Positions 8,701 through 16,929 of a stretch of DNA of 64,000 nucleotides are shown piece after piece. Numbering within the stretch: the stretch's first letter is position 1; each line of letters opens with the position of its first letter. The notes below the pieces were generated by a model. The model made no database searches, had not been told where the DNA came from, and saw only the letters and a program-made list of their open reading frames with translations. Position numbers and translations under genes: made by a program. Source of the stretch: a virus; IMG/VR virus record IMGVR_UViG_3300007539_000011, positions 1 through 64,000 of that record; one strand, given 5' to 3'.

Positions 8701-9958
8701 GATTGATACCTCATCTAATAGAAACGGCGCTATTGCCGAATACTTCCAGTCTATGGGGATTCTTCCTACAGGGGTGAGCACCCTGGCACCGATGATCTAC
8801 ATCAGCTGGAAAGCTGGGCTCGTACCAATGTTGGTTGGTGCTGCTGGCTCAGGCAAGACAGAGATTATCAAACAACTCTGCAAGGTAACAGGGGCAGACC
8901 TGCTACACATCTTCGTAGCACACGTGGGGTCCGAGGAGATCAAGGGCCTCTTCTTCCGTAATGAAGAGTGCGATAAGACCTACAAAGTCTTAGTAAATGA
9001 GGAGATCCACGACGCCGTAAAGAAGGCTACTGACACGGGGACTCCTCTAGTAATCTTCCTCGACGAGCTGAATCGCGCAAGCGATCAAGATAGCCTAAAT
9101 GCTATCTTCAGCATGATATCTAAGAGAGGTGTTCCGGGTATGGACTTCCCGGACAACATCCACTTCGTGGCGGCGGGTAACCCTCCCACAGGTAAGTACT
9201 CTGTGGCGCAGATGGCGGACGACGCGTTTGTTCGTCGCCTGCTATGGATGGGTGTTACGGTGGACCCGGCCTCCTGGCTAAAGTATGCAAGAGGAGAGAA
9301 GCTCTCCGTTAATCTCCCTGCGCCAAAGAAAGGCTTTGAGCTTGTAGAGCTGCCCCTTCACGCTAAGGTACAGAGCTACATCCAAGCTAGGCCGGACGAC
9401 CTCTTTTCCGAAGCTATGGCCAATCAGGGCAAGCCTCACCCTAATCCTGCCTCGTGGACTAGGGTATCTAACGTAGTAAAGACCCTTGAGGCGCACAAGG
9501 TCAAGTCTCCTCAAGTATTTAAGACCCTCATCTCCGGTCTGATTGGTGATGCTATCTGCAATGGCTTCTACGCTAGCTATATCGATGGGCGCTTGCACAT
9601 CCCACCAGAGGATATTCTCGAAGGAGATTGGTCCAAGGTAGAGAAACGCCTGCGCACTATCAGGGAAGAGAATCGGCATGATCTTATGGGGGAGACGATT
9701 AAGGCCGTCTGCTTCAAGATCAAACTTGATAGGCCTGATGCTACCCCGGAGCTTGCTGGAAATCTGGTGTCCTTCCTCGATCAACTCACGGAGGACCAGC
9801 AAGGGACTTTCTCGTCTTTGCTAGGAGTGTCAGACATTCCAGAGAGCGAGAGACTAGCTTACCTGCAGTACAAGAGCTCCCTCACAAAAGAGATGCAAAA
9901 GGACAGCAGATTTATTAAGATCTCTACCAACCTTCTGGATCTTCAAGGAGCCGAATGA
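8693..9958 (+). CDS. MoxR-type AAA+ ATPase
   Basis: A single AAA+ (AAA_5/MoxR) module of 421 residues. Walker A GAAGSGKTE is at residues 49-57, Walker B IFLDELNRA near 121-129, a sensor-like FVAAGNPP follows, and a lid domain fills the C-terminus. MoxR ATPases usually act with a VWA-domain partner to remodel protein or metal complexes; a VWA protein with a metallopeptidase motif is encoded at 13814 in the same orientation. The ATG lies 8 bases inside the start of the divergent terminase gene. A second ATG at 8753 is possible but has no SD. The stop overlaps the helicase start (ATGA). Confidence 0.88.
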   Translation: MSKIDTSSNRNGAIAEYFQSMGILPTGVSTLAPMIYISWKAGLVPMLVGAAGSGKTEIIKQLCKVTGADLLHIFVAHVGSEEIKGLFFRNEECDKTYKVLVNEEIHDAVKKATDTGTPLVIFLDELNRASDQDSLNAIFSMISKRGVPGMDFPDNIHFVAAGNPPTGKYSVAQMADDAFVRRLLWMGVTVDPASWLKYARGEKLSVNLPAPKKGFELVELPLHAKVQSYIQARPDDLFSEAMANQGKPHPNPASWTRVSNVVKTLEAHKVKSPQVFKTLISGLIGDAICNGFYASYIDGRLHIPPEDILEGDWSKVEKRLRTIREENRHDLMGETIKAVCFKIKLDRPDATPELAGNLVSFLDQLTEDQQGTFSSLLGVSDIPESERLAYLQYKSSLTKEMQKDSRFIKISTNLLDLQGAE

Positions 9959-11502
9959 GCTTAGTAGCACACTTTCCGGGGGGTATGACCCCTAGGCCTC
10001 TACAAGTAAAAGCTTTAGAGGCTATAGAGCAGGCCCTAAGAGGCCCTAAAAAGCACATAGTCCTTAGGGCTCCTACGGGAAGTGGTAAGTCTGCTATCGC
10101 AGCTACCGTTTCCCGTTTTTTTAAGTCTCAAGGGGGCGCGTACCTGCTGTGCTCTCGCAAGTATTTGCAAGAGCAATACCTTAGGGACTTCTCTAGGCTA
10201 ATGACTAACTTTTGGGGCAAGTCTAACTATACCTGTCCTATTATAAACAAGAGCTGCTCAGGGTGCCCTGCGGACCAATCTAAGTCATCCGCAGACTATG
10301 CGATGTACCTACGCACCAGGTGTACCGACAAGAAACTGGGCGATAAATGCCCGTACATAGCAGCTAAAGATAGGGCGCTAGAGGCGGCCACTTCTCTTCT
10401 TAATTTTGAAGCTTTTATTTCCCATAACCTCTACGGCAAAGAGTGGCCAGAGCGTGGGGTAATAATTGTAGATGAGGCGCACAACTTCTGCGACCGTCTG
10501 GCAGAGCAATTAGCTGTACCTATACCTAAGATTGCCTTACCCAAAGTAAGGAGTGCTACGTCTCCCGCGCGGTCTATCACTAGCCTAACTGCTTTAAGAG
10601 ACTACTACATACAAGAAGTAGACAGGAAAAAAATGTTGGGGCAAGCTCACTCAAAAGAGCAGCTGTACATTAGACTATTAGAGCAATATCCTCGCGTTGA
10701 CTCTTGGGTAGCGGAGGAGGGAGCTATAAAGCTCTATAAAGTAAGAGATAGCATTAAAGAGCATCTCAGTAGGATGGCTAACAAGGTTATATGGATGTCT
10801 GCATCCATAACTAACAGTCAGTGCCTAGAGATGGGCTTAACCTCGGTCAACTCGGTGGTAATAGATTTACCGAGCGAGTTTGACCTTTCTGACCATCCTA
10901 TAAAGTATAAGGGAATGTTGCCTATCCCTAAGGCTTTCTCTCTTAAGGGACCCTCGGACTGTGTTAAAAGCTTTAAGAGCATTAAGTCACTGCTAGAGCA
11001 GGAAGTATTCCCTGAGCATAAAAGAGGGATCATACATACTCACAGCTACGCTTTAGCTGCAGCTATGAGAGACGGTTGTAAATTCCCTAAGTCACTAAAT
11101 ATTTTATTCCATACAGACCCTAGGAAAACGGAAGAGTCGGTAGAAGCGTTTACCTCCAAGCGAGTAGACTGGATTGTAACTCCTACTCTCTCTGAAGGGT
11201 TTGACGGCGCAGGAGATCTAGTTCAAGCTCAGGTTATACTAAAAACCCCTTGGCCTAGCCTAGCATCAACTAAAATGAAGAGAATGCTTAACTCTACTGA
11301 CTTTGGAAAGAAGCTCTACAGAGCCAGAACTCTCAGCACCTTTATACAGAGCTACGGCAGAGGCTCGCGGTATAAAGGAGATGAGTGCGTTACCTACATA
11401 ATAGATAAGGACTTCTCCAGGCTTCTATCCGGTAGCTGGGAAGACATACCTATGTGGTTTAGGAACGTTCTCACCCACAATGGATTCTGGGAGCAGGGCT
11501 AG
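9955..11502 (+). CDS. DinG/XPD-like iron-sulfur DNA helicase
   Basis: A superfamily 2 helicase of 515 residues. Q-like motif TPRPLQVKALEAI, Walker A APTGSGKS (residues 39-46) and DEAH box VDEAH (about 172-176) are clear. Cysteines at about 94, 101, 104, 123 and 132 lie between the Walker A motif and the DEAH box, where DinG, XPD and Rad3 carry a 4Fe-4S cluster. C-terminal motifs V and VI are TPTLSEGFDGAG and QSYGRGSRYKGDE. It probably unwinds DNA 5'-3' in replication, repair or R-loop removal. Translation is coupled to the MoxR gene by a 4-base overlap, and the 3' end meets the next minus gene with a 4-base overlap. Confidence 0.87.
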   Translation: MSLVAHFPGGMTPRPLQVKALEAIEQALRGPKKHIVLRAPTGSGKSAIAATVSRFFKSQGGAYLLCSRKYLQEQYLRDFSRLMTNFWGKSNYTCPIINKSCSGCPADQSKSSADYAMYLRTRCTDKKLGDKCPYIAAKDRALEAATSLLNFEAFISHNLYGKEWPERGVIIVDEAHNFCDRLAEQLAVPIPKIALPKVRSATSPARSITSLTALRDYYIQEVDRKKMLGQAHSKEQLYIRLLEQYPRVDSWVAEEGAIKLYKVRDSIKEHLSRMANKVIWMSASITNSQCLEMGLTSVNSVVIDLPSEFDLSDHPIKYKGMLPIPKAFSLKGPSDCVKSFKSIKSLLEQEVFPEHKRGIIHTHSYALAAAMRDGCKFPKSLNILFHTDPRKTEESVEAFTSKRVDWIVTPTLSEGFDGAGDLVQAQVILKTPWPSLASTKMKRMLNSTDFGKKLYRARTLSTFIQSYGRGSRYKGDECVTYIIDKDFSRLLSGSWEDIPMWFRNVLTHNGFWEQG

Positions 11503-12164
11503 TAGGCCGCTAAGGCCTGCAGCTCTTTTTTTAGGTTAGACATTCGGTACTTGCAGTACTCCCTAACTTCTTGAAGTTTAGCTACCTGTACTTGTACTAC
11601 GTCTTCCTCATCTACAGCGTCTAGTAACGGCCCACTCGCCATTTCTAAGATCTTGTTGGCTTGATCGTCTGAGATCTTTTTGCTCAGAGGAAACATCCTA
11701 TTGAACTCGTGAAGGCAGAAGCTGAGCTCTTCAGGCACTACAAAAAAGCCCTCATTAGCTACGCACCCTGCTGCGTAGATGCGAGGATCGTCGTTGTACA
11801 TTTCGTAGCTAAAGTCTTCTTGATAGTACTTGCCGAACTCTAGTAGCTCCTCTAAAGCCCAGCAGACTTCCCCTGCGCTGCACTCATTATAAGTGTCGCT
11901 AAGGCACTCTGTGAAGTTTAGTGTCTCTACTAGGTTAGAGAATACCCCTCCGTCCCATAAATGGGCAGGGTTAGCCTTTACCGCTAATAGAGCCATGAGC
12001 CTATCCGCAGCGTCTGAGTCTAGCTCTATGCCTATGTCCTTAAGCTCCTCGAATATAGTATCAAACTCCCAGGCAAAGCATTGGCCCTTAAAGAGCTTAT
12101 CCACTGCCACAACTAGCGACATTCCGCTAGACTCTGGGTTTGTAAGTATATCTCTTGGAGTCAT
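11499..12164 (-). CDS. Unknown acidic protein
   Basis: A 221-residue acidic, mostly helical protein that I do not recognise. It has several cysteines scattered in the middle (NECSAGEVCWALEELL, YAAGCVANEGFFVV) without a clear metal-binding spacing, and a charged helical C-terminus (EVREYCKYRMSNLKKELQAL). It ends 3 bases after the start of the gene upstream (stop to start spacing with 12168 is tight), so both minus genes are one transcription unit. No function can be inferred from context beyond probable late expression with its neighbour. Confidence 0.75.
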   Translation of the reverse strand: MTPRDILTNPESSGMSLVVAVDKLFKGQCFAWEFDTIFEELKDIGIELDSDAADRLMALLAVKANPAHLWDGGVFSNLVETLNFTECLSDTYNECSAGEVCWALEELLEFGKYYQEDFSYEMYNDDPRIYAAGCVANEGFFVVPEELSFCLHEFNRMFPLSKKISDDQANKILEMASGPLLDAVDEEDVVQVQVAKLQEVREYCKYRMSNLKKELQALAAY

Positions 12165-12167
12165 TTA

Positions 12168-13799
12168 CTAACTTCCGCCAGCTAGCTGCTGTTGCCTGCG
12201 GCTCTCATCAAACATAGCCTGCTGAGCGTCCACAGCGTCCAGCGGGTCAAACTGTTGGTAGTGCACAGGGTTAGTAACTGTACTAGTTGGGTTAAGGTCG
12301 CTTAGTCCTCTAAGGTAGTTAAGCTCAGACTGAAAAGAACCTTGTTGGTACGCGTCGGATAACTCTTTAGCTGCCATCTGCTTAGCTATCTGTGCGCTAT
12401 CTTTTTGATTCTGCTCGTATTTTTGTATGTCTGAAAGAAGGTTAAACCTAGCGTCTTGTTCGCGTTTTTCGTCTAAAGTATCTATGAAGCCCAGACGATC
12501 CCCCAGAAAGTAGCTACCTAGGCCTAGACCTGCCCCGACTAAGCCTCCCAGCCCAGCTCCCGCACCAATTCTACCGGCCAGCCTTGGTAAGCCTCTAGCC
12601 GCAGGGATACCTTTGTGTGCGGCTGCGCCTATAGCCGCACCCAGACCTGCGCCTCCTAGGCCAAAGTCTTTATAGTCATATAAAGCATCATTGGGGTCGG
12701 TTAAGTTGAAATCTCTATCGCTTAGGGCCTTTCTCAGTACCCCGAGTCTCTCAGTCTGAGCTTCCATCTCCGACTGGCCAGGGAACTCTCCTCTATACAT
12801 AGAGGGAATAATTACCTCAGAAGCTTCCTTAACCTGATAGCCCATCTTACTAACCAGTAGCTTAAGCATGTCAGCAGGTAAGATAGGTAACTCTTCTACT
12901 AGCTTTGCCTCGTCGAGCTTTCCATCTGTAGTAATCTCGGGAAGAATGTCGTCCCCAAGTACATCCCCATAGAACTCAGGGTCTTTCTTCATGAGGTCGG
13001 CTAGAGGAACATCTGTGCCTGCTAAACTAACCATCTTTTCCATAGAAGTCTTAGTATTAAAGACTGTCTCCATGGGGTTAGGGAGCTTTCGGTTGTAGTG
13101 AACTTGCAGACCGTATACTTCGTCTAGCTTACCTACAGTCTCTGCAATCTTAACAAGGTCATCACGAGTGTTATCCGAATCAAAAGCGCGGACTACGCTA
13201 GCAACCTTAGAGAATACACCGTTAGCCTTGCCGCTAAGGGAGTCTTCTCGCGCCTCAATCCACTCTGCTGCTTTCTCTAGGTCACACTGAGCCAAGCCCG
13301 CCCACTGCATAACTACAGGGCTAACATTCTGGTCGCTATCCGCTGCTGCCTTTACAAGGACAGTCGCTGCGGTAGCAAGGTCTTCAGTGCTCAACTTAGA
13401 GCTAACCCTCTTAAGAGCCGCTTCAGCTTTGGGAACATCACTAGCTGTCTTAATGCCGAATTTCTTCTGCTTAGGTAGCAGGTACCTAGGCTCTTCGTGA
13501 GCAACCTTAACCTGCGCTTTAGGCGGCAGGATTATCCCATAGATCTCCGCCGCCCTAGAAAGGTTGCTAGAGACATGGGGCGCAAGGTCCGCAGTTTTGA
13601 TGGCATAAGCTAGCGACATCGCTGTGTTAGCTGGCGTGTCGATAGGATACGCCCTATTGTACGTATCTGCAAAAGCAGAACTAGGTAGGTTATCTAAGGA
13701 TACGCCGACCGAAGCATGCTTAATGAGGGGCTCGATACCGGGCCTCTCCTGCAGTATATTATATAGGGTCCTATGTGTGAAATCTCGCTGCTGGTCCAT
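12168..13799 (-). CDS. Probable virion-associated protein with glycine-rich membrane segment
   Basis: A 543-residue protein, not recognised by family. The first ~370 residues are alanine-rich and helical (KAEAALKRVSSKLSTEDLA, LATAATVLVKAAADSD). A hydrophobic glycine-rich stretch follows (GLGGAGLGAAIGAA and IGAGAGLGGLVGAGLGLGSY), then a glutamine-rich tail (YQQFDPLDAVDAQQAMFDE). Similar glycine-zipper segments occur in the proteins encoded at 41495, 42437, 50203 and 51226, so it may be an internal or ejected virion protein; that is inference. I chose ATG 13799 because GGAG lies 9 bases upstream; an ATG at 13814 is also in frame but has no SD and would share a base with the divergent start. Confidence 0.72.
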   Translation of the reverse strand: MDQQRDFTHRTLYNILQERPGIEPLIKHASVGVSLDNLPSSAFADTYNRAYPIDTPANTAMSLAYAIKTADLAPHVSSNLSRAAEIYGIILPPKAQVKVAHEEPRYLLPKQKKFGIKTASDVPKAEAALKRVSSKLSTEDLATAATVLVKAAADSDQNVSPVVMQWAGLAQCDLEKAAEWIEAREDSLSGKANGVFSKVASVVRAFDSDNTRDDLVKIAETVGKLDEVYGLQVHYNRKLPNPMETVFNTKTSMEKMVSLAGTDVPLADLMKKDPEFYGDVLGDDILPEITTDGKLDEAKLVEELPILPADMLKLLVSKMGYQVKEASEVIIPSMYRGEFPGQSEMEAQTERLGVLRKALSDRDFNLTDPNDALYDYKDFGLGGAGLGAAIGAAAHKGIPAARGLPRLAGRIGAGAGLGGLVGAGLGLGSYFLGDRLGFIDTLDEKREQDARFNLLSDIQKYEQNQKDSAQIAKQMAAKELSDAYQQGSFQSELNYLRGLSDLNPTSTVTNPVHYQQFDPLDAVDAQQAMFDESRRQQQLAGGS

Positions 13800-13813
13800 A
13801 AGGGGGTACTCCA

Positions 13814-15346
13814 TTGAGACGGCGTAGACGAAGCTTTCTTAATACTAGCGCACTAAGCGCTGAGGTACAAGTTACCGATCTGCCCAAGTATTTCGTACTC
13901 ATGTTTAACAGAAGTACGTTCCTAGCGTCATACTGCTCAGTCATCGCTAGGCTAAGGAGGTCCGAAGCTCCGGGCCTTGGAACTATGGGAGTTCGCAACC
14001 TCCCTCAAGGAGGGGCCGAACTCCTCTATGACCCTCTGTTTAACGACATGGTTAAGGTCCCTGCCCACCGAGATAGTGTGGGCAAGATCCTCATACACGA
14101 GCTTGTGCACCTCCAGAACAACCATACAGGTAGAGGCTTGAGGTTATACCAGCTCGAAATGGATAAAGATCTGTGGGCAAAGGTGTCCCCTGTAGCGGTG
14201 GACTTTGCGTGCAACAGTTCCTGTGTTAAATGGGACCTGTTTACTGAAAAAGATCTTCTATCATCAGAGCCTTATGAGCTAGATGAAGATGGAGCCCCTG
14301 TCATAGACGACAACGGTAGGCCTGTATCTAAATGGCGCGGCCTATGGCCCCCCGAGTACGATCTTCCTGTAGGCCTCTCTTACGAGCAGTACTACAAGAT
14401 TCTATCGGACATCGAGAAAGATAAGCCGCCCCCGCAGTGGCAGCCCTCCGGAGAAGGGGGTGAGAGCGGCGAAGGAAGTTCTGACTCTGAGTCGGGTAAA
14501 GACCTGGAAGAGAAGATGCAGAAGGTCAAAGACCTGCTTGATCGAACCTCTAAAGGTAAGAAGAAGTACGTACACGCAGAGGATCTTACAGATCTCTCAG
14601 AAGAAGAGATCGAGGACCTGATCGCAGCTGCAGAGGCTAATTCGCAAGCGGCTATTAAAGAGATCAGCTCGGAGCTTAAGAGCAGGGGATTAGGGTCTTC
14701 CGCTCTAGCTATGGAGCTTAAGGAGCTCCTTAAAGATCCGGTACTAGACGCTAAGCAAGTTATCCGGTCTATGGTAATCCAAGAGTCCCTTAAAGTGGGC
14801 AAGAAGAAATCACTTAGGGTTCCTAATAGGCGTAGAACTGCACTGGAAAGAACTGGAGTCTGCCTCTTTCCTGGCAAGCTTAAGGACACTCGGGCGCGGG
14901 TAGCTTTCTTTGTAGACACCTCTGGCTCTGTGTCGGAAGCAGAGTTTGAAGAGGGTCGTGCAGAGTTTGTAGGACTGCATAATTACCTTAAAGAGGTTAC
15001 TATCGTGTACTGCGATAGCGATATTACTAATATCGAAAAACTCTCTGGAGATAGTAAGTTCCCTGCGAAGCGCTATGGGTGCGGAGGTACAAGCTTTGAC
15101 CCTCCCTTCCAATGGCTGTCAGAGCAGGCAACAAACTACGATATGGTAGTCTACCTTACAGACGGAGGAGCGCCTCTTCCTGATGAAAGGCTAAGGGCTA
15201 ACATTCCCGTTCTCTGGCTGATCACGAGTAGAGGTCATCTTCCTGGTAGATACTTCGGAGGGGGTAGAATGGATATTGGCCGAATGTACGGGCCCGCAGA
15301 AGGCTTGGACTACGGCACAGCTATCAAGCTTCCAGCTAGGCTGTAA
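13814..15346 (+). CDS. VWA-domain protein with HExxH metallopeptidase motif (DUF2201-like)
   Basis: A 510-residue partner candidate for the MoxR ATPase. The N-terminal half has ILIHELVHLQNNH, a zinc metallopeptidase HExxH motif at residues 95-99. An acidic, serine-rich linker follows (GEGGESGEGSSDSESGKD). The C-terminal VWA-like domain has a MIDAS DTSGS at 368-372, CGGTSFDPPF and VVYLTDGGAPLP. This order matches the bacterial putative metallopeptidase plus VWA-like family found beside MoxR ATPases. The start is TTG with a strong SD (AGGGGG, 7 bases upstream); no ATG is available. It opens the operon that continues through the reverse transcriptase. Confidence 0.85.
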   Translation: MRRRRRSFLNTSALSAEVQVTDLPKYFVLMFNRSTFLASYCSVIARLRRSEAPGLGTMGVRNLPQGGAELLYDPLFNDMVKVPAHRDSVGKILIHELVHLQNNHTGRGLRLYQLEMDKDLWAKVSPVAVDFACNSSCVKWDLFTEKDLLSSEPYELDEDGAPVIDDNGRPVSKWRGLWPPEYDLPVGLSYEQYYKILSDIEKDKPPPQWQPSGEGGESGEGSSDSESGKDLEEKMQKVKDLLDRTSKGKKKYVHAEDLTDLSEEEIEDLIAAAEANSQAAIKEISSELKSRGLGSSALAMELKELLKDPVLDAKQVIRSMVIQESLKVGKKKSLRVPNRRRTALERTGVCLFPGKLKDTRARVAFFVDTSGSVSEAEFEEGRAEFVGLHNYLKEVTIVYCDSDITNIEKLSGDSKFPAKRYGCGGTSFDPPFQWLSEQATNYDMVVYLTDGGAPLPDERLRANIPVLWLITSRGHLPGRYFGGGRMDIGRMYGPAEGLDYGTAIKLPARL

Positions 15347-15347
15347 G

Positions 15348-15881
15348 TTGCCTGCGTACCACATACACCTGAAAAAGCCTAAGAACCTTCCTTTCAGGTC
15401 ATTCTACCTGTGTACAGACTCAGAGGCAGCCGCAGACGTGGCTGCCTCTGTAGATGTGCTTATAGAGCTTCCGGCTAAGCCGTACATTCCTAAGATAAAA
15501 GAGTGTGACTCCTGCGACGATGAGTCAGCTAAAATCCTAGACTCAGCGGAAGACGGAGTAATTCTTGTACCTATGCTTACGGACCGGTCCGGGGCTCCCA
15601 AGTATGTATCGCTGTACAAGCCAGACGTTGAGCGCAGAAGGAAAGAGTACTTCTGGAGTATGCGAGGAGTCTCCTGGGGCTTTCGCAGAGAAGAGGTAAC
15701 TTCTTCTGTAAAGATCTACGAAAGCAGAGTTGGCCTAATAGTTAAGGGCCAAAGGCAAGGCAGCCCCTGCAGTCACTGCCCTAAAGTTCTAGATAGCTTA
15801 GGTGCTGACGCTACTTGTACCTTCGGACTGAAGGTATGCAAAGAAACCCTAAATCTCAAGGAGCTACTCCGTGAAGATTAG
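15348..15881 (+). CDS. Unknown protein encoded directly before the reverse transcriptase
   Basis: A 177-residue protein that I do not recognise. The chosen start is TTG 15348, one base after the stop of the VWA gene; the frame is open further upstream to 15276 but that part shadows the VWA coding sequence. The N-terminus (PAYHIHLKKPKNLPFRSFYLC) is basic. Cysteine pairs CDSCDDES near residue 46 and CSHCP near 143 may bind metal. Its last 11 bases overlap the reverse transcriptase start, so the two are translationally coupled; it could be an accessory or effector of the RT. Confidence 0.65.
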   Translation: MPAYHIHLKKPKNLPFRSFYLCTDSEAAADVAASVDVLIELPAKPYIPKIKECDSCDDESAKILDSAEDGVILVPMLTDRSGAPKYVSLYKPDVERRRKEYFWSMRGVSWGFRREEVTSSVKIYESRVGLIVKGQRQGSPCSHCPKVLDSLGADATCTFGLKVCKETLNLKELLRED

Positions 15882-16929
15882 ACATATCAACTACACTGAG
15901 CCTGCAAACGAGGCTCTTCCTATCCTGCTGGACTATACCAGCTTAGCGTACGCACTTGACTTGGATGGCAGCGGCATAAATGGGCTAGTTAGAGGAGCTA
16001 CTCGGGAAAAGGCCGGAAGCGAAAACTCTCTTTATGAGCACTTTCAAATACCTAAGTCTGGGGGAGGAGTAAGGCACATATACTCCCCCAATGCGATGCT
16101 AAGCGCAGTGCAAACTAAGATCCGAGATAGAATCATCGATAAGGTTCCTAAGATGAGGGAGAGCGCTGCCTACGAGCCAGGATCAAGGCCAGGAGACACG
16201 GCTGCTCTCATAGCAGGGGCGGAAGTGATTGTTAAGCTAGATGTTAAGAATTACTTCCCGAGTATACTTCAGTCTACCGTAAAGAAGTTCTTTGAGCACC
16301 TCGGCTATCCTAGCACTGTGGCAAACCTCCTTGGAGGAGTTTTATGCGTCTTAGACAAGGACGGAAAGAGGTTCGTTCCTCAAGGAGGGCCCGCCAGTCC
16401 TATGCTTGCTAACCGAATAGCGGAGTGGCTCATCGACCCAGAGGTAAAGAAGGTCACTCCCCCCGGGTGGAGTTACAGGAGGTACTGCGACAACCTGTAC
16501 CTATGGCCTGCTAGTCCGGAAGCCCTAGAAGGAGTAGTTCCAAAAGACTTGCTCACAGACCTAAAGAAAGCTGTATGGGCAGCTGGGTTCTGCGGTCACC
16601 AAGGAAAGATAGTACCTAAGCACAAGAGCCAGCGGATCTTGGGTCTATGTGTTAACGTGAAGGCTAACATGCCTAGAGAGAAGTACAAAGCTCTCAAGGC
16701 GTGCCTGCACAACTGCGCGTACCACGGCCTAGAGTCTCAAATGGACAAAGCCATCTTGCTAGGATTTAAGAGAAGGGCTGGCAGCAGCTTGAAGCAAGAG
16801 AAGCTACGGTTCATAAAGTTTCTGTCGGGGTACCTGAGCTACTACAAGCACTTCCTGGTAACAAACAGGATAGAAAAACTTGAGAAGTCCTTCCACGCTG
16901 CGCTGGCAAGAGAGGGTGAGTCAGCTTGA
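15871..16929 (+). CDS. Retron-like reverse transcriptase with YCDN active-site box
   Basis: A 352-residue RNA-directed DNA polymerase. RT motifs in order: GGVRHIYSPNAMLSAVQTKI (residues 65-84, RT0/1 region), VKLDVKNYFPSI (121-132, motif A with D124), VPQGGPASPMLANRI (169-183, the QGxxxSP box), SYRRYCDNLYLW (201-212, motif C), and LGLCVNVKANMPREKYKAL (257-275), which resembles the VTGL/N..PR region of retron and group II RTs. The second aspartate of YxDD is Asn208. The retron NAxxH signature is not kept (DTAALIAG instead). GTG 15871 has AGGAG 7 bases upstream. It overlaps both neighbours. No intron, TR/VR repeat or classical msr-msd is obvious at either end. Confidence 0.88.
   Translation: MKIRHINYTEPANEALPILLDYTSLAYALDLDGSGINGLVRGATREKAGSENSLYEHFQIPKSGGGVRHIYSPNAMLSAVQTKIRDRIIDKVPKMRESAAYEPGSRPGDTAALIAGAEVIVKLDVKNYFPSILQSTVKKFFEHLGYPSTVANLLGGVLCVLDKDGKRFVPQGGPASPMLANRIAEWLIDPEVKKVTPPGWSYRRYCDNLYLWPASPEALEGVVPKDLLTDLKKAVWAAGFCGHQGKIVPKHKSQRILGLCVNVKANMPREKYKALKACLHNCAYHGLESQMDKAILLGFKRRAGSSLKQEKLRFIKFLSGYLSYYKHFLVTNRIEKLEKSFHAALAREGESA

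Noticed and set aside
8701-8781. Longer terminase start at ATG 8781
   Set aside because: The extra 27 residues mirror the MoxR coding sequence, lack an SD and do not look like a terminase N-terminus; TTG 8700 has GAGG.
11503-11530. Terminator from AGGCC-gctaa-GGCCT followed by seven T
   Set aside because: The T run is 7 bases away from the stem, so it is not a canonical intrinsic terminator.
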